Origin: Progne subis subis
Taxonomy: Eukaryota > Chordata > Aves > Passeriformes > Hirundinidae
DNA length: 64,000 nucleotides
NCBI GenBank assembly: GCA_022316685.1
Contig: JAKJHU010000023.1
Coordinates: 7,861,192 to 7,925,191 of the forward strand
Direction of reading: 5' to 3'
Made by a program: the position numbers and the translations under genes. How positions within the stretch are numbered: the first letter of the stretch is position 1; every line of letters starts with the position of its first letter. Below, piece after piece: positions 1 through 54,804 of this stretch. The notes beneath the pieces are model-generated. The model had not been told where the DNA came from and ran no database searches. It was given only the letters and a program-made list of their open reading frames with translations.

Positions 1-1296
1 TGCATGAATGTGAGATGACTAGGAGATGGTAGTGCTAACATACAGATATTTGCTACGGAATGATTTTTTCTTTCATGGCATTGGCAATGAAACACTGGAA
101 ATTTTCAATAAGTATCATCTACTTCAAACTAGAGCGGCAGGAGTGCTTTTGTGGAATGATTTAGGATTTCTTTGATGGCTGTCTACACCAATGATCTCCA
201 AAGCAGGGTTTGAGTACCCCAGGGTGTGCACATGACAGTCCATTGCAGTGCAAGAAAATGTTATTTTTATGATTAAGAAATAATAAAAGAAAAAAATTAA
301 AGTAATTTTTAATCCCCTTAATTTTGAAAAATATTTTATAACTTGCATAATATATTAGTGCACTAATTCATACTTGTAACTTATGGATAGGTATATACTG
401 GAGTTTATGCTCAAAACCTTTAGGGAATGCAAGATCAGAAACATTTGGAGTGTGCTGGTCTAAAGAGATCAGTTAAAGCACATTGTTAGGGCACTTTGGG
501 GAGTTCACACTGTTATTCTTATTACAGCCATTCTTTCAATACTCAGATAATTTCTTTCTGCAGTACTACTAATATTTCACATCTCCCAGGAACTCTGAGG
601 TGATGATATTTGTATTTGAGAGATTTTGTACTAAACAAAGCTCCCTGGTCTTTAAGCACAGCACATAAAATGTTCAGCAGATAAAATGGGTGAAAGTTCA
701 GATGCCTTTTTGTATAATATTAGATCACTAATATTGATCTAAGCTCTTGAGGTACCTGAGTGGTAGCTTATCCAGTTTATTTTTGTAATTTTTGCCAGAT
801 GATCAAAAAGTTAGGGGTTATGTTCTTATTTAAGAACATAAACTTAACCTACTGAACTTAAAAATGTATTGACAAATAATGGCTATTTACATTTTTTCTG
901 AATTCTGACATACTTCCTACAGGGTATAAAATTTTTTTGCCTTTGCAGGCTTTCATGCTGTGAAGTGTCGATCTCCCTACACAGTTACATAGAGCTACCT
1001 GGGTTTTTGCTCCTCACCTTTTCCAAGTCAGTACAAAACACATGGTGCTGTATTATGTTCCTGTAGGGAAATGGTTATAGCCAGATTATTTTCAACTGTA
1101 GGCAGACCTGAAATGGGATGCATCCTTTTCAGTCCTGTAAATACTATTTATGCATTGGAGCAGGAGAGGAATGAGAGCAGCAGGTGGGTTTGTGACAATA
1201 AAGAGATACTTATTTTGAAGTTTTAAACTGAAAATATGTCATAATTTATTTATTTGGAGTCTGAAACAAAGCATAATCCTGGTGTCTCTCTTTCAG
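1..1296. other. ADGRG2 intron (upstream edge of window)
   Basis: AT-rich sequence with no exon I can support on either strand. It ends in the tttcag acceptor of the first recognised exon. Confidence 0.6.
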
Positions 1297-1446
1297 ATCT
1301 CTCTAGGAGCTCAGCCAATTCAGAATTTAAATAATCTTGGATCAATTATGCTTCCTTCATCATTGCTGAAAAATCTACCCACCAAAGAATTTGACTTGGC
1401 TTCTAGAGTTATATTCAACTTCTTTAAAAAGACCACTGTGTTCCAG
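1297..1446 (+). CDS. ADGRG2: ADGRG2 coding exon (GAIN domain part 1)
   Basis: A 150-bp, phase-0 exon follows tttcag and precedes gtattt. It encodes 50 residues beginning [13 protein letters not shown] and ending KKTTVFQ, extracellular GAIN-domain sequence. It is the first exon I can support in the window; earlier exons lie off the left edge. Confidence 0.88.
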
Positions 1447-4400
1447 GTATTTTTTGGCCCACTGTTCAGAAGGATTTTAAATTCAAGCTTAGAGCAAAAT
1501 ATGAATGGATTTTTTTTTCCCCACATAACACATTTTAAAACTTCTGACTTAAAAATTAATTATTTTTGTCCAGTGTATGCTCCACATAGTAAATGAGCTT
1601 GTGGATGGTGTACTCTAGTATTGTTTCCTTTAGGATTTTAAAATCTGGCGCTTTTTCTGTCATTCCAGGATCTGTCCTTGAAGAATGCATCTTTAATCAG
1701 CAGTGTTATATCATCAAGTGTCGCTAACCTCAAAATTAGCAACTTAACTGCAAATGTTACTGTGATTTTGCAGAATATCAAGCCTAATCAGGTAAAATTT
1801 ACATTTGGCAGACTTAATACAGCTTTGTTGCCTCCACTGAAGTTGTTGTAAGTGGAAACATTTTACTAAAAATACAGGTCAGCTTTTCCTGCTTTACTGG
1901 TAGTGGACATTTCATCTCCACATGGACATTGAATAATATTCCTGTTTGCTTATTTACCACTGGTATAAGTTTTGGTTCTCAAGTAGTGTAAGGTAATTTC
2001 GCTTTATTGCAAATTCATCCAGCTTTTATCTTTCTTACTTAACCTTCTGTTTTATTCTACAAATAAAAACTCTTAGAGGGATGACTGACAGTGTGGGTTG
2101 CTATGGTAGATGCTGCAGTTAGGACTTTTGTGGGTGTTACATGGCCAGGAAATAATGTGAGTATTTTTTCTAAGGGGAACTGAAACACAGGATTGTATCA
2201 TCTGGGATTATTAGGATTCTTACACACCATCTCTTTCTGAAAGGATCATCAAGGGTTAAAGACTTCTATCTCCTATCTTAAGAGAGTTTAAAATATTCAG
2301 TAATTATAAACGTAAAAATTTTAGGGGTTCCACTAATGCACCTGGAGCTTTTTCAGGAGGTGGCTTAGTGGCATCTTTACTTGTTTTGGCATAATAATAA
2401 GTTTTGAGATAGAACTGCAGAAATATTAGTATTTATAGCAATATAGTGTATCACTGTTGGTATTTATAGAATTATATATATAGAATTATTTGCATGTGTG
2501 TGAGGAAATCTATGTGTAAATGTTTAACACTGTGATAGTAGGACATGATCAAATATTTGCAAATTAAAAGGTTTTTCCTTTTCTGTGTGATCATGACTTC
2601 AAAAGTTACAAAGTCTGGAAGGAGAAGAAATTCCAAGAATTTTTATGGTGTGGGAATGATGAAATGAAATGCTCTCTCTCAATGAAAGAGCATTCAAAAG
2701 GTTCTACCAGGAACAGAATCTTTGCATAAGCACAAGACCTAGCTCCTGTCTGGTGACTTCAAATTTGTTCAGCATATTTGTGCATGTGGTTTGCAATATT
2801 AGTCCTTTTATGCACCTAAATTAATTTTGTGTTCATGTAGGACAGGCATATTTGCTGTATACAGTATTTATTCTTGACTGAATTTTGTAGATCATTCATA
2901 AATCATTTGATCTTAAACTCACAGTTTAGTAAGTTTTTTTTTTCTTTTTTTCTTTTTTTTTTTTTTTTTTTCTTTTTTTTTTTCTTTTTACTCCTAAACA
3001 GGATAATTCAACAGTTAGATGTGTTTTCTGGGACTTTAATAAAAATGGTAAGTACTTGAGATCACCCAAGATGCTATGCTGTTTTAGCTACATTAATTCA
3101 TGTTAATATGAATAAAGCCTTTTATGAATAACAAAGCTGCTTTTTTTTAACAGGTGGACATGGAGGCTGGTCGTACGAAGGTTGCATAGTTAAAGAAAGT
3201 AGAGTAGATGAAACAGTCTGTTCATGCAACCATCTCACAAGCTTTGCAGTTTTGATGGTAATTATTTTAAAAATTATGTAATCTTATCCTTGTTGAAGAA
3301 CACATTTCACCTTGAGTTGTCTTAAGCAAGTGAAGACCCAATAAACTCACACTATTCGCTTTAGTGTTAGTACAGATGCTTAAACTCCTTGTTGAATGGG
3401 AGTCCATGGGCTCCACTGGAGGAAAAAAAATTCTGTAAGTGCTGCAGCTGTTTATACTCTAGGAAATAAAATTTAGAAAATCAAATTTAAAACAGGTTTT
3501 TAATTAAATTAGTTTCCATGATTAGAGTAATGGAATTCTAAAATAATACCTCAAGTTGGAAAGACCCATAAGGATCATGGATCCCAGCTCCCTGCTCTTT
3601 ACAAGACTAGATTGATTTTTTTTTTTCCATCTAACCTTTTATAAGAGCCATGATGCAAAGAATGGAGTCCTTTTGTTTGTTTGTTTGTTTATAAGAGTAG
3701 AGGGAAAGGTGCATTTTGATTTATTTTGGTGTTTTTTTTGTGTTTTTCCATTAAATAAACCTGTTTTCTGAAAATAACTTACATTTCTGTTTTAGGACTT
3801 GTATGGAAATAGTCCTTTGAATCCCACACAAGAATTGGTATTGACTTTCATATCATATATAGGCTGTGGCCTCTCTGCAATTTTTCTTTCTGTTACTCTT
3901 GTGACCTACATAGCCTTTGAGTAAGTACCCATTCAGCTGAGCTCCCATTATTCTTCAATTGTGATTGATTATAATCTTCACTGAGAAATCCTTTTCAATA
4001 GTTATGGATTCTGTCTCCACATATAATGCACAGATTTGGCCAATTCAACAGGAAGGTGATGATTCAGTCTTCAGAAATGTTAATCTTACGAACAGGTGAA
4101 TTATCATGAGGCTCTAGGCAGTAAGAAGTGAAGAAGTAGCACTCTGAAGCTTTTTACTATGGATTATCAGAATGGAAGTGTGAAGGAATAGATTTAAGAT
4201 ACAACATACAAAAAAGCAGTACAGAATTTTAGCATTTTCAAAAGCATTTATATTCTTTGTTTATTCTCCCATTATTCTAAGACTGGGACTTGTCTCTATC
4301 AAAGCTTTAGACATGCAATCAAAAGCTTGATCTAGTTTAGCAATAAAGAACAGACACATTTTGGGTTTGGGTAGCAATGTAACAAGACGTCCAACATACA

Positions 4401-7400
4401 ATGTAGGAAAAATCAAAAACGTGGTACTAAACACATCCAAGTTATTGTTTGTATTTATGTAACCTTTTCTAAAAAACTTTATATATACAGACGGGTAATT
4501 TGGAAGTATGTTGTATATTATTCTATGTATAAATGCAACATATTGTTGTACATGAATGAAAATGTAAAATGTTTTTTCCTTGTCATTTGTGAATGCCAAG
4601 GACTGCAGGAGAGGAAGTGAGCCAAGGATCCATGGACAGCTGATGTCATCTCATAAATTTGCTTTTTTCTTAGGAAAATCCGGAGAGACTACCCCTCCAA
4701 AATACTTATTCAGCTGTGTGCTGCATTACTTCTACTAAACTTAGTTTTTCTCCTGGACTCATGGATTGCGCTGTATGATACACGAGGCCTATGCATTGCA
4801 GTTGCAGTATTTCTTCACTATTTCCTCTTGGTTTCCTTCACCTGGATGGGCCTGGAGGCTTTCCACATGTATCTGGCCCTCGTGAAAGTCTTTAACACCT
4901 ATGTACGGAAATACATTCTTAAATTTTGTGTTGTTGGTTGGGGTATGTATTTTTTTTCTCTTTTATGCTAAGTAGATAATTCCTCTTAAAAAGTATTTCA
5001 ATGAATTTGACACAGGTCAGAAAGGAAAATTAGGCAATTATTAAATGTTATATGTTCCACCTTTCTGAGGCATGGAATCCCCCCCAGCCTGCAGAACTGA
5101 AGTTTCTGCAATGCACAAGGATAATAAATTTTCCTTGTGCTAGTACAATGGAACCTATTTTGAATGTGCATGCTTCCATTATTTTGAGAATAAGTGCCAA
5201 TAAATATATATATATTCCATTTCTGGACCAGCACTGTTGCTAACAAAAAGCAGCAAAAGCAGATCTAACTGGATAGAGGATGAAGAGATTCATTTTGTCT
5301 CCTGTTTGTTTCTTAAAACATATGTAAGAAAGAATATCAGTTATCCTGTAAGATATATTTTGAATCAGTTTGAAGACTGGTGGTATTTTGTGGTTTATTC
5401 AGAAAGTTTTGGAGCTGGCTGTGGAGGACTCCTCTTGTTTCTTTGCAAGTTGTACTCCTGAGCAGTTTGAATGCTGCAATTTTTCAGACAGCTAGTACTC
5501 AGCAGAATTCGACAGCCAAATTTCAGGAACAAGTTGTAGATTTTGTAAAAAAATATAATAATATCAAGTCCTCATAATACTGTCTCTGTTAGGATTTTTA
5601 TGTATGTGTTTGCTCATTATCTTCTAGGGTTACCAGCAGTAGTTGTGGCCATTGTGTTGGCAGTATCACCGGATAATTATGGACTTATAACCACGGGAAA
5701 GGTTTCAATAAACGGACCTGATGAATTGTGAGTTAAAGGGAAGTGCTTTGGGGGGAAGATGAGGGTGGGGGGTGGAGGGAGGTCCTACAAATCGCTTTTC
5801 TTTAAGGTGGAAGGGGGAAGGCAAGGAAGCAATAGTAGTTCTGTGAAATAGTATGACTGCAGTATATCATGTGTTTCAGGGTTATTGCCTATATGAAGGC
5901 TCATATCCTTTGGCCAAAAAAGAATACATTTTTTTTATAAAGCCAAAAATGGTTTGCATATGCAACAAACTACAAGTTTGTCTTATGTTTGTTTCACTTA
6001 ATTTCTGTTTCTGGTAATGGTTGACAGACTGTTCTTTTGTTTTAGCTGCTGGATCAAGAATAGAATTGTCTTCTATATTACTGCTGTGGGATACTTTTGC
6101 CTGATATTCTTGATCAATATCAGCATGTTCATTGTTGTGCTGATCCAGCTCTGTCGTATCAAAAAGAGGAAACAACTCGGTGCTCAAAGGAAAACCAGTA
6201 TCCAAGACCTTAGGAGTGTTGCTGGCCTCACATTCTTGTTGGGAATTACTTGGGGGTTTGCTTTCTTCACAGTAAATGAAGTATTTACTTACCTCTTCAC
6301 CATTTTCAACACTTTGCAGGGTAAGTTTGTCCTCCATTTAAAAGCTCCTTGTGTATAATATAACAAATCAAACATTTTGAAATGTCATTTTCTTGATTCA
6401 GCAATAAAAATTTATCTTTGATATGTACAGTAACATGTTAATTATATTAAAGATGATACTGCTTTACAGTAACCTTAAATTGCAGTTTTGTTATGATAAG
6501 GTACAGAAAAACTAGATACTACTTATATAGGTATTGTATATTTATAATATTTTCATTTAAAAAATGTATGCAAATCAGATATCCCTGGAAGTGACTGTTT
6601 CACTAACAAAAAACAGATGAATTTTTAAGAGGCAGTTATTCTTAGTATTCATGTTATAATGCAGTTAATGTAGTGAAAACAGTATCATTTCTTCAGCTCC
6701 CCTAAGGCTTCTGGGGGAGGTTTGACATTCAGCAAAGGGTCATTGAAACAGGCAAGGCTGCAACATCTAAAAGTTAGTGACTCAACTCTCAAGCAAGGCC
6801 TATGTAGTACTTAAGAATATATGGGAAGTAGATATGAAAACATGAAGTTTTGCAAAGGCCAGGGTGCTACTGGACATATCCAAAAGCAGAGTTGCTGCAA
6901 AGACATTTATGTAAACAGGAGGTATTGTAGCTGTCCACAGTGTCCTAAATATACCTAAACTGCCCTTCTGAAGATTTGATCCAAACTACTGCATAAGTGG
7001 CACTTACATGACTGGCTGGATGATTTCCCAGAGAGATTAAAACAATGAAAATTGCAGTTCAGTGTACAGACTTCTTCCCTATTTGCTGTGTTGATTTACT
7101 ATTATTTACTATTCATTCTAAACCTAATACAACTGTTTCCCATTGTGATTGGAAAGTCTGCAAATGTTGAGTGCCACTTTCCCTTAAAGAGGGGCAACTG
7201 CGATGAACTCTTAAGCAGGGAAAGTTAGATGCTGCCCTGTGTCAGTTAGTGATGAATGAGAAGTAGACAAAGAAACTGTAATGTGGTGCTGGTAGGCGAT
7301 GGGATGAGCACCATCCCTTCTAGAAAACATTTGAAATTTTGGCAAAATTATTACTATTTTAGATATGAATGGTTTTCATTGTATGAGTGCTCAAAATTTT

Positions 7401-10400
7401 GTAGCATTGATGGTAACAGGTTAGCTGCTGGTAAAAGTTGTAATAGATGTAACATGTAACACATCGTGTGCTAAAAGAGTTTCATGATCTGACAGCTGTG
7501 GGTATCACACCCTCCCTTTGAATTCTTTTCCAAAAGCATTAAGTAACTTTCAAGATCAACTGAATTTTTCCCTTTCTGTTTGGTAGAAGGAAACTTTATG
7601 TACTTTGTGCATTTGTTTGTATTTGTTGTTTTTTCTTTCGTGTGTATGATTCCTCTAGTCTGTCTAAGGAAAAAGTGCTCTTCAGTGTTCAGAGTTGTAA
7701 ACTTTTTCATCAAAGAAAGGTGTCATTACTTTTTATTAGAAATTTAAAAGAAATGAAAGAAAACCAAAACATTGTTCATTAGGAAGTAGTAAAAGTGAAT
7801 TTTGCAACAATCTTTTATGTTATTGCTTTGCAGGTTTTTTCATTTTCATGTTCTATTGTGTAACAAAGGAGAATGTCCGTAAACAGTGGAGAAGGTACCT
7901 TTGTTGTGGGAAATTCAGGCTGGCTGAAAACTCTGGTAAATATTTCTTTAAACCTCTGAATACTTACACTTAGTGTTAAGTTCCTAGTATTTTGTAATAA
8001 TTAAAAAAAAAAAAAAAAAAGGCATTTGATCATGTTGCTGCAGTTGCAGTTCTGATTTATTATCCAAGATACAGTAAACCTCCAACATTATACTCTTTAA
8101 AGGTGGTAGCTGATGCAGCCCTTGCATGTTTACATGCTGTTGCCTTAAGCTGTTAACTGCTGAGAGATGACCTCTTCCACTGCAGGGTAAAGGCATGTCT
8201 TTGCAGAAGACTTTTGGTCAGTTAGAAACGGTAAGATTTGTTCCAGCTTCTGGGTCAGCCATAGTTTTACCAGTGACTTCTACAAAAGCAAAGTGAAGCA
8301 TAGTTTAACCCAAAAAAGACATTAATTACTTAGTTATTTTGTTACTAAGTAGTTAACCCCTTGTAAAGCCATATTCTTTTTATATACTTTCACTTAGAGG
8401 ATCAACTGCACTTCAGTTATTTTTCTGATCTGGTATGCAGTTGTAAAACTATGACAGTTGGCTGCTTGTATTTTAAAGAAGGACAAAAGAAAAGGAACTA
8501 GATTTAAATAATTTTAAACATCAAGAGTCATTAAATTCTTAGGAGAATATAATTGTGTCTAGAATACTGCGAGAAGTGTGTAAAGCCTTGGTTTTATATC
8601 AATTCAGTTGCATTATTACCTGTATTTTTATGTAGTGCTTGTATGAGTTGTGTTATTTCCTGTTTTAGACTGGAGCAGAACTGCTACGAATGGTTTAAAG
8701 AAGCAGACTGTAAATCAAGGAGTATCCAGTTCTTCCAATTCCTTACAATCAAACAGTAACTCCACTAACTCTACAACACTGCTAATGAATAATGATTATT
8801 CAGTCCATGCAAATGGAAATGGTAAGTATGATGCAAAATAGTATTTCTTCAGAAGTAATATTCTCCATACTTGCTCTTCTAAGGTAGTACTGTCCTGCAC
8901 TGCTGCCCTCTGCTCTGTTCCTGCGAAGTTGAAATGCAGGTGTAAGTAGCACTGTGCTCAATTTCATTTGCAATTTGCTGTGGCTTATTTGTCTGTTGAG
9001 AAAACTAGATATGAATCATCACTGAATGTACTTATTAAAAACTGTTCTTTTTTCAGTGAACAAAATCTAATTCTTCACACTCTTGCAGAGCACATGTCAT
9101 GCTGCTGATTTGAGCTCTCAATAAAGACAGTCAATTTTTCAAGAAAAAATAACTTACAAGTCTGTAATGTATAAAAAACCCTAAGTCAAGCAAAACTCAG
9201 AAGACATTACTCCCCTGTGCCTGAGGTATTTTTCCCAACTGATCAACAGTTGAGGCTAAGAAGTCATGTCATCAACTAGAATGTTTATTATGAAGTTGTT
9301 GAACATGCTTGGAGAGGCTGTGTTGTCCTCATTTCTTGGCCTATGCTGTCAGAAGACAGCACATAATCAACAGGATTATATCAGCAGATAACCTCTCAGA
9401 TGTACAGCTATGTAAATGCTATGGAATTCATGTGTGGGTTAGAGGTTACTGTTCCTTTGAGGGTACTAACTGCACATTGCAGAGAAATACAATCACAACA
9501 CTTTGGGAGACGGCATTTGAACATGCCAGGAACAGCTTTTCAAATTTAATTTTTCTGGGTTTTTTACATTCCTTTGTAAAGTATCCCTGTTTGGACACCC
9601 CATAATGTAATAATTAACATACTTTTTTATCTAACAGATCAGTTGAGAATCAGAAACCAGTAACATTCACTGTCATTAGATACAAAGTAAGGCAGTATTT
9701 TTAGGTAGAAGAGAGAAATTTTCTGGCACAAAAGCCTGCATGTCTTATAGGGTTCTTTTTTCCCTGTTATGTTAATTGCTCTGATGAAAGAAGCCATCTC
9801 TCCCTGCAACATCTGACATGCTTATGCATAACTACAAAAGCATTTTGACTGCTTTTCTCAACGGAAAGAAAGATAACAGTAATGTTCTATTGAACTTGTT
9901 TGTTTTAGTAGCCGGGTGAATGAGCCTGCTGTGGCTTCCTGAAAGTTTTGTTATTTTGAGTGTTTTAGAATGAGGTGCTAAATTGATGATATAAACCATT
10001 GAGTGATGCCAATTCTGTTGGATGTGCTCCAATTCTGTCCTACTATATTCCCCTAATCAGACCTTTACAATGTGTCTGAGTCCTGTGCCAAAAGCTTCTC
10101 AGACAAAAGCAGCTGAAAGAACTTTGATAAAACCTTGTTCCTGTGCACTTACAGTCATGGATATCTTGGGTGACCCACCTCATTTCCTATTTTATTGTCT
10201 GTTTTGAATGTTGTGAACCTCATACCACATCCTCCATTCATATCAAGAGGGTTGTATGATACCTTACCTTCGTAATATGACGAAATTGTTCTTCTGGATC
10301 CTTAGAACTTCCATAAGAGGCTAAAACCTAAGCTTGGATAGCTCCCAGAAAAGCTCTTGGAGGCAATTCCTTACACCTAATCTTCCAAACATGGGGCAGT

Positions 10401-11056
10401 TGTATCTCAGAAGAGCTGGGCTGATGCCTCCAGAAGGTATTAGACTGCTGTTAGTTAGAAACACAGGATCTTCTAACTTGCTGCACTTCATTGCTCTCCT
10501 CTCAAAGCTGGAACTTGAAAATAACATTGCAACACTTCATTTGAAAAAGTGACCTCCAAAACAAAAAGCGCTCTAGAAATTAGGACCTATGTCATAAATA
10601 TACTGAACTGTAAACACTTTATGGTTTTAGCCTCACTGCTTCTACTGAAATGCTATTCCAGATTCAGGACTGGAATATGATTAACATCTCTCAAATATCA
10701 GGATTTTACACAGGAAAAGAAATGTATACAAAATATTTACCAAAAATACACATTTTGAAATTGTTGCATGGATAAAATGACAGTGTATAAACTCCCTACA
10801 GTGACTAAAAAAACATAGGATGCTTGATTCTGAACCATTCTGATAGGGGATGCACTTTTTTGTTTCAACAGGCTATCTTTCCAGTGAGAAGAATGGTGTT
10901 TGTTTCAGTGTACAGAATGGTGATGTGTGTCTCCATGACTTTTCAGGCAAACAACTTGTATTTCAAGACAAGGATGATACTGGCAGCCAAGAAAGCCAGA
11001 TCTCGCTCAGAAGGACTTCAAAGAGAGGAAGTCTAAATTCTATGGAGAAAATGTGA
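1297..11056 (+). CDS. ADGRG2: ADGRG2 (GPR64), adhesion G-protein-coupled receptor G2, C-terminal half (11 coding exons)
   Basis: This is a plasma-membrane adhesion GPCR, known in mammals mainly from the male efferent ducts and epididymis, where it affects fluid reabsorption. Eleven exons (1297-1446, 1669-1791, 3002-3047, 3154-3257, 3796-3920, 4674-4942, 5628-5727, 6046-6320, 7834-7935, 8669-8821, 10872-11056) join in one frame to about 543 residues plus a TGA stop. In order they encode the end of the GAIN domain, a GPS motif with CNHLTSF (cleavage expected between L and T), seven hydrophobic helices, and a Ser/Asn-rich tail with the segment [14 protein letters not shown] and near-terminal RRTSKRGSL, which I recognise from mammalian ADGRG2. 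Every junction is GT-AG and phase-consistent. The N-terminal mucin-like exons lie left of the window. PHKA2 follows on the same strand, as in other vertebrates. I see no disabling change. A paralogue such as ADGRG4 is less likely given the tail sequence and the synteny. Confidence 0.96.
1669..1791 (+). CDS. ADGRG2: ADGRG2 coding exon (GAIN domain part 2)
   Basis: A 123-bp phase-0 exon between cattccag and gtaaaa encodes 41 residues from [12 protein letters not shown] to LQNIKPNQ. It has three N-X-S/T sequons (NAS, NLT, NVT), as expected for an extracellular segment. Confidence 0.9.
2933..2990 (+). repeat. Long T-rich tract before ADGRG2 46-bp exon
   Basis: About 58 bases almost purely T with a few C, ending about ten bases before the acceptor of the 3002-3047 exon. 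It forms an exceptionally long polypyrimidine tract. Confidence 0.85.
3002..3047 (+). CDS. ADGRG2: ADGRG2 coding micro-exon (GAIN beta strand)
   Basis: This 46-bp exon encodes [15 protein letters not shown] plus one base. The CVFWDF motif is the conserved strand carrying the first cysteine of the GPS disulphide network. It is preceded by an unusually long T-rich tract and followed by gtaagt. Confidence 0.93.
3154..3257 (+). CDS. ADGRG2: ADGRG2 coding exon with GPS autoproteolysis site
   Basis: A 104-bp exon encodes [10 protein letters not shown] followed by [18 protein letters not shown]. It carries the conserved W and C residues and the H-L-T cleavage triad. The triad codons are at 3231-3239, so cleavage would expose a tethered agonist beginning TSFAVLM. 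Confidence 0.96.
3545..3610 (-). mobile_element. CR1 LINE remnant (3' end, antisense)
   Basis: The stretch tcaagttggaaagaccca followed by aaggatcatgga and cccagctccctgctc resembles the antisense 3' end of avian CR1 (gttggaagggaccc, then aggatcatcgag, then tccaactcctggc). It is short and diverged. Confidence 0.45.
3796..3920 (+). CDS. ADGRG2: ADGRG2 coding exon (stalk and TM1)
   Basis: This exon encodes [15 protein letters not shown] and then the first membrane helix ([18 protein letters not shown]). It completes the tethered agonist and enters the 7TM domain, ending two bases into a Glu codon. Confidence 0.95.
4674..4942 (+). CDS. ADGRG2: ADGRG2 coding exon (TM2, TM3, start of TM4)
   Basis: This 269-bp exon encodes [20 protein letters not shown] (TM2), the extracellular loop with RGLCIA, TM3 with [16 protein letters not shown] (a family-B2 hallmark), and the start of TM4. 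Confidence 0.96.
5628..5727 (+). CDS. ADGRG2: ADGRG2 coding exon (TM4 and extracellular loop 2)
   Basis: A 100-bp exon encodes [20 protein letters not shown] and the second extracellular loop up to NGPDEF. The conserved loop cysteine is the first complete codon of the next exon. Confidence 0.95.
6046..6320 (+). CDS. ADGRG2: ADGRG2 coding exon (TM5, TM6, start of TM7)
   Basis: A 275-bp exon encodes [18 protein letters not shown] (TM5), the intracellular loop [17 protein letters not shown]6 with [11 protein letters not shown] and TM7 up to IFNTLQG. These are strong adhesion-GPCR signatures. The long antisense frame over this exon is a shadow. Confidence 0.97.
7834..7935 (+). CDS. ADGRG2: ADGRG2 coding exon (end of TM7, proximal tail)
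   Basis: A 102-bp exon encodes [20 protein letters not shown] and [14 protein letters not shown]. The Cys pair after the helix could be a palmitoylation site (inference). Confidence 0.96.
8669..8821 (+). CDS. ADGRG2: ADGRG2 coding exon (Ser/Asn-rich cytoplasmic tail)
   Basis: A 153-bp exon encodes [19 protein letters not shown] and then a Ser/Asn/Thr-rich run ending [10 protein letters not shown]. It closely follows the mammalian ADGRG2 tail as I remember it. Confidence 0.96.
10872..11056 (+). CDS. ADGRG2: ADGRG2 last coding exon with stop
   Basis: This exon encodes [20 protein letters not shown] to [16 protein letters not shown] and ends in TGA at 11054-11056. The preceding intron is about 2 kb. 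RRTS and KRGS are basophilic-kinase-type sites (inference). Confidence 0.96.
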
Positions 11057-11915
11057 TTTCCTTTTAAACAGCACATTATTTTACAGTGTGAAGTAGAGTT
11101 TTACTTCAGCAGTTTTACATAATGTGAGCAGACCAAGAACTGGTTTTATTTAATATATGGTACTGGAACTTCAAGGCAGCCATGCAATGGATTGACAAGG
11201 ACAGCTATTAAAAAAAAAAAAAAAAAAAAAAAGAAGTCTACTATTTTGACAAGGTCTTGGATGGCAGATTACAGCTGGCCCACTTCCATTTTATTTCTTC
11301 ATCAGAGTGAGGTTTTCTGAGGTGTTTTTTTTTCTTTTTCTGTTTTTTACATTTAAACAAAATTTTTATTTAGACTTTTTCATTACAATTGAGTTTATCT
11401 GGATATAATGCTTAGTAGTATTGTATAAATTTAGAAAGTTACAACTTGTGCATACAAACGACGTTAACTTCAAAAATGTTAGCTACACTGTCTTCATCTT
11501 TTTGTACGTTTTAGTAGCAAACTCTGCAGTGATGTACATAAGCAGAAAATACCAACTTTTAAGCATCTCAATGATACTTTTATATTTATTTCTTGTAATA
11601 TAAATTTAAATATACCTATGTATAGAAAAAAAACCGGTATTTTGTTTGTAACTTCTATTGTAAGTTTTCATTTTTCTTTAATTAATTACCTTTAACATAA
11701 AAATGATACAAAAGCTAATTTGTTCAGTAAGTGGATGACTTACAGTGGTTTGAATATATTCAGTAGATGCAGAACAGTAAATAACAAACACAATCGGTCT
11801 TGAACCTTTAGCTACCTTTTAGTACACCACAGAGGGATTGCACAGAGCTATCCAATAATTCAACTAGAGTGCCATGAATGGCATATTAAATAAAGTAGTC
11901 AGTAGGTTATTAAGT
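11057..11915 (+). other. ADGRG2: ADGRG2 3' UTR (proposed)
   Basis: AT-rich sequence after the stop includes an A-run at 11211-11232 and several ATTTA-like motifs. Nothing coding is visible. The proposed end follows the canonical AATAAA at 11889-11894. Confidence 0.6.
11889..11894 (+). terminator. Polyadenylation signal AATAAA for ADGRG2
   Basis: AATAAA is followed about 30-45 bases later by a GT-rich stretch (gttgtgttggtggtttg), the usual downstream element. Cleavage would be near 11905-11920. Longer 3' ends are possible, since further AATAAA motifs occur near 12087 and 12948. Confidence 0.6.
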
Positions 11916-54482
<42,567 letters not shown>

Positions 54483-54798
54483 GGGACGCCTCACACGGGA
54501 GGGAAGCTCGGAGGCTCTTCCTCCCCAGTTCCCTGTCACAAACCCCTTGGCTGGTTGCTGCCTGTGTGTGTGCCATGCACTTCCTCAACACTTGGCGCTG
54601 CTGGGGATTCTCTGTGCACACCTACTGCTGGGGACAGGGAGCTGGAATTTGGCCTGGTTTTAGGAAAGTGTGCAAGAAATAGCAAATAATGAGGGTTACT
54701 CTGCCCAAAGTGCATAAATGTAATTCATATTAAATTAGCAAGAATTATACAGTTCTGCCAAGGGGAAAACAGATTACTCTGTGGTGATCAAAAAGCAT

Positions 54799-54804
54799 AA
54801 TAAA
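54799..54804 (+). terminator. Candidate PHKA2 polyadenylation signal AATAAA
   Basis: The first clear AATAAA after the stop, about 320 bp downstream. A downstream GT-rich element is weak, so longer 3' ends are possible. Confidence 0.4.

Larger units (their letters stand above)
1792..10871. other. ADGRG2 introns
   Basis: The non-exonic parts of this interval are AT-rich introns. The larger ones are about 1792-3001, 3258-3795, 3921-4673, 4943-5627, 6321-7833, 7936-8668 and 8822-10871. I see simple repeats (T-tract 2933-2990, a GTTT repeat near 3675-3693, A-run 8003-8020) and one CR1 remnant near 3550, and no embedded gene. Confidence 0.6.

Noticed and set aside
5882..6337. A 151-codon minus-strand frame
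   Set aside because: It is the antisense shadow of the ADGRG2 exon at 6046-6320.
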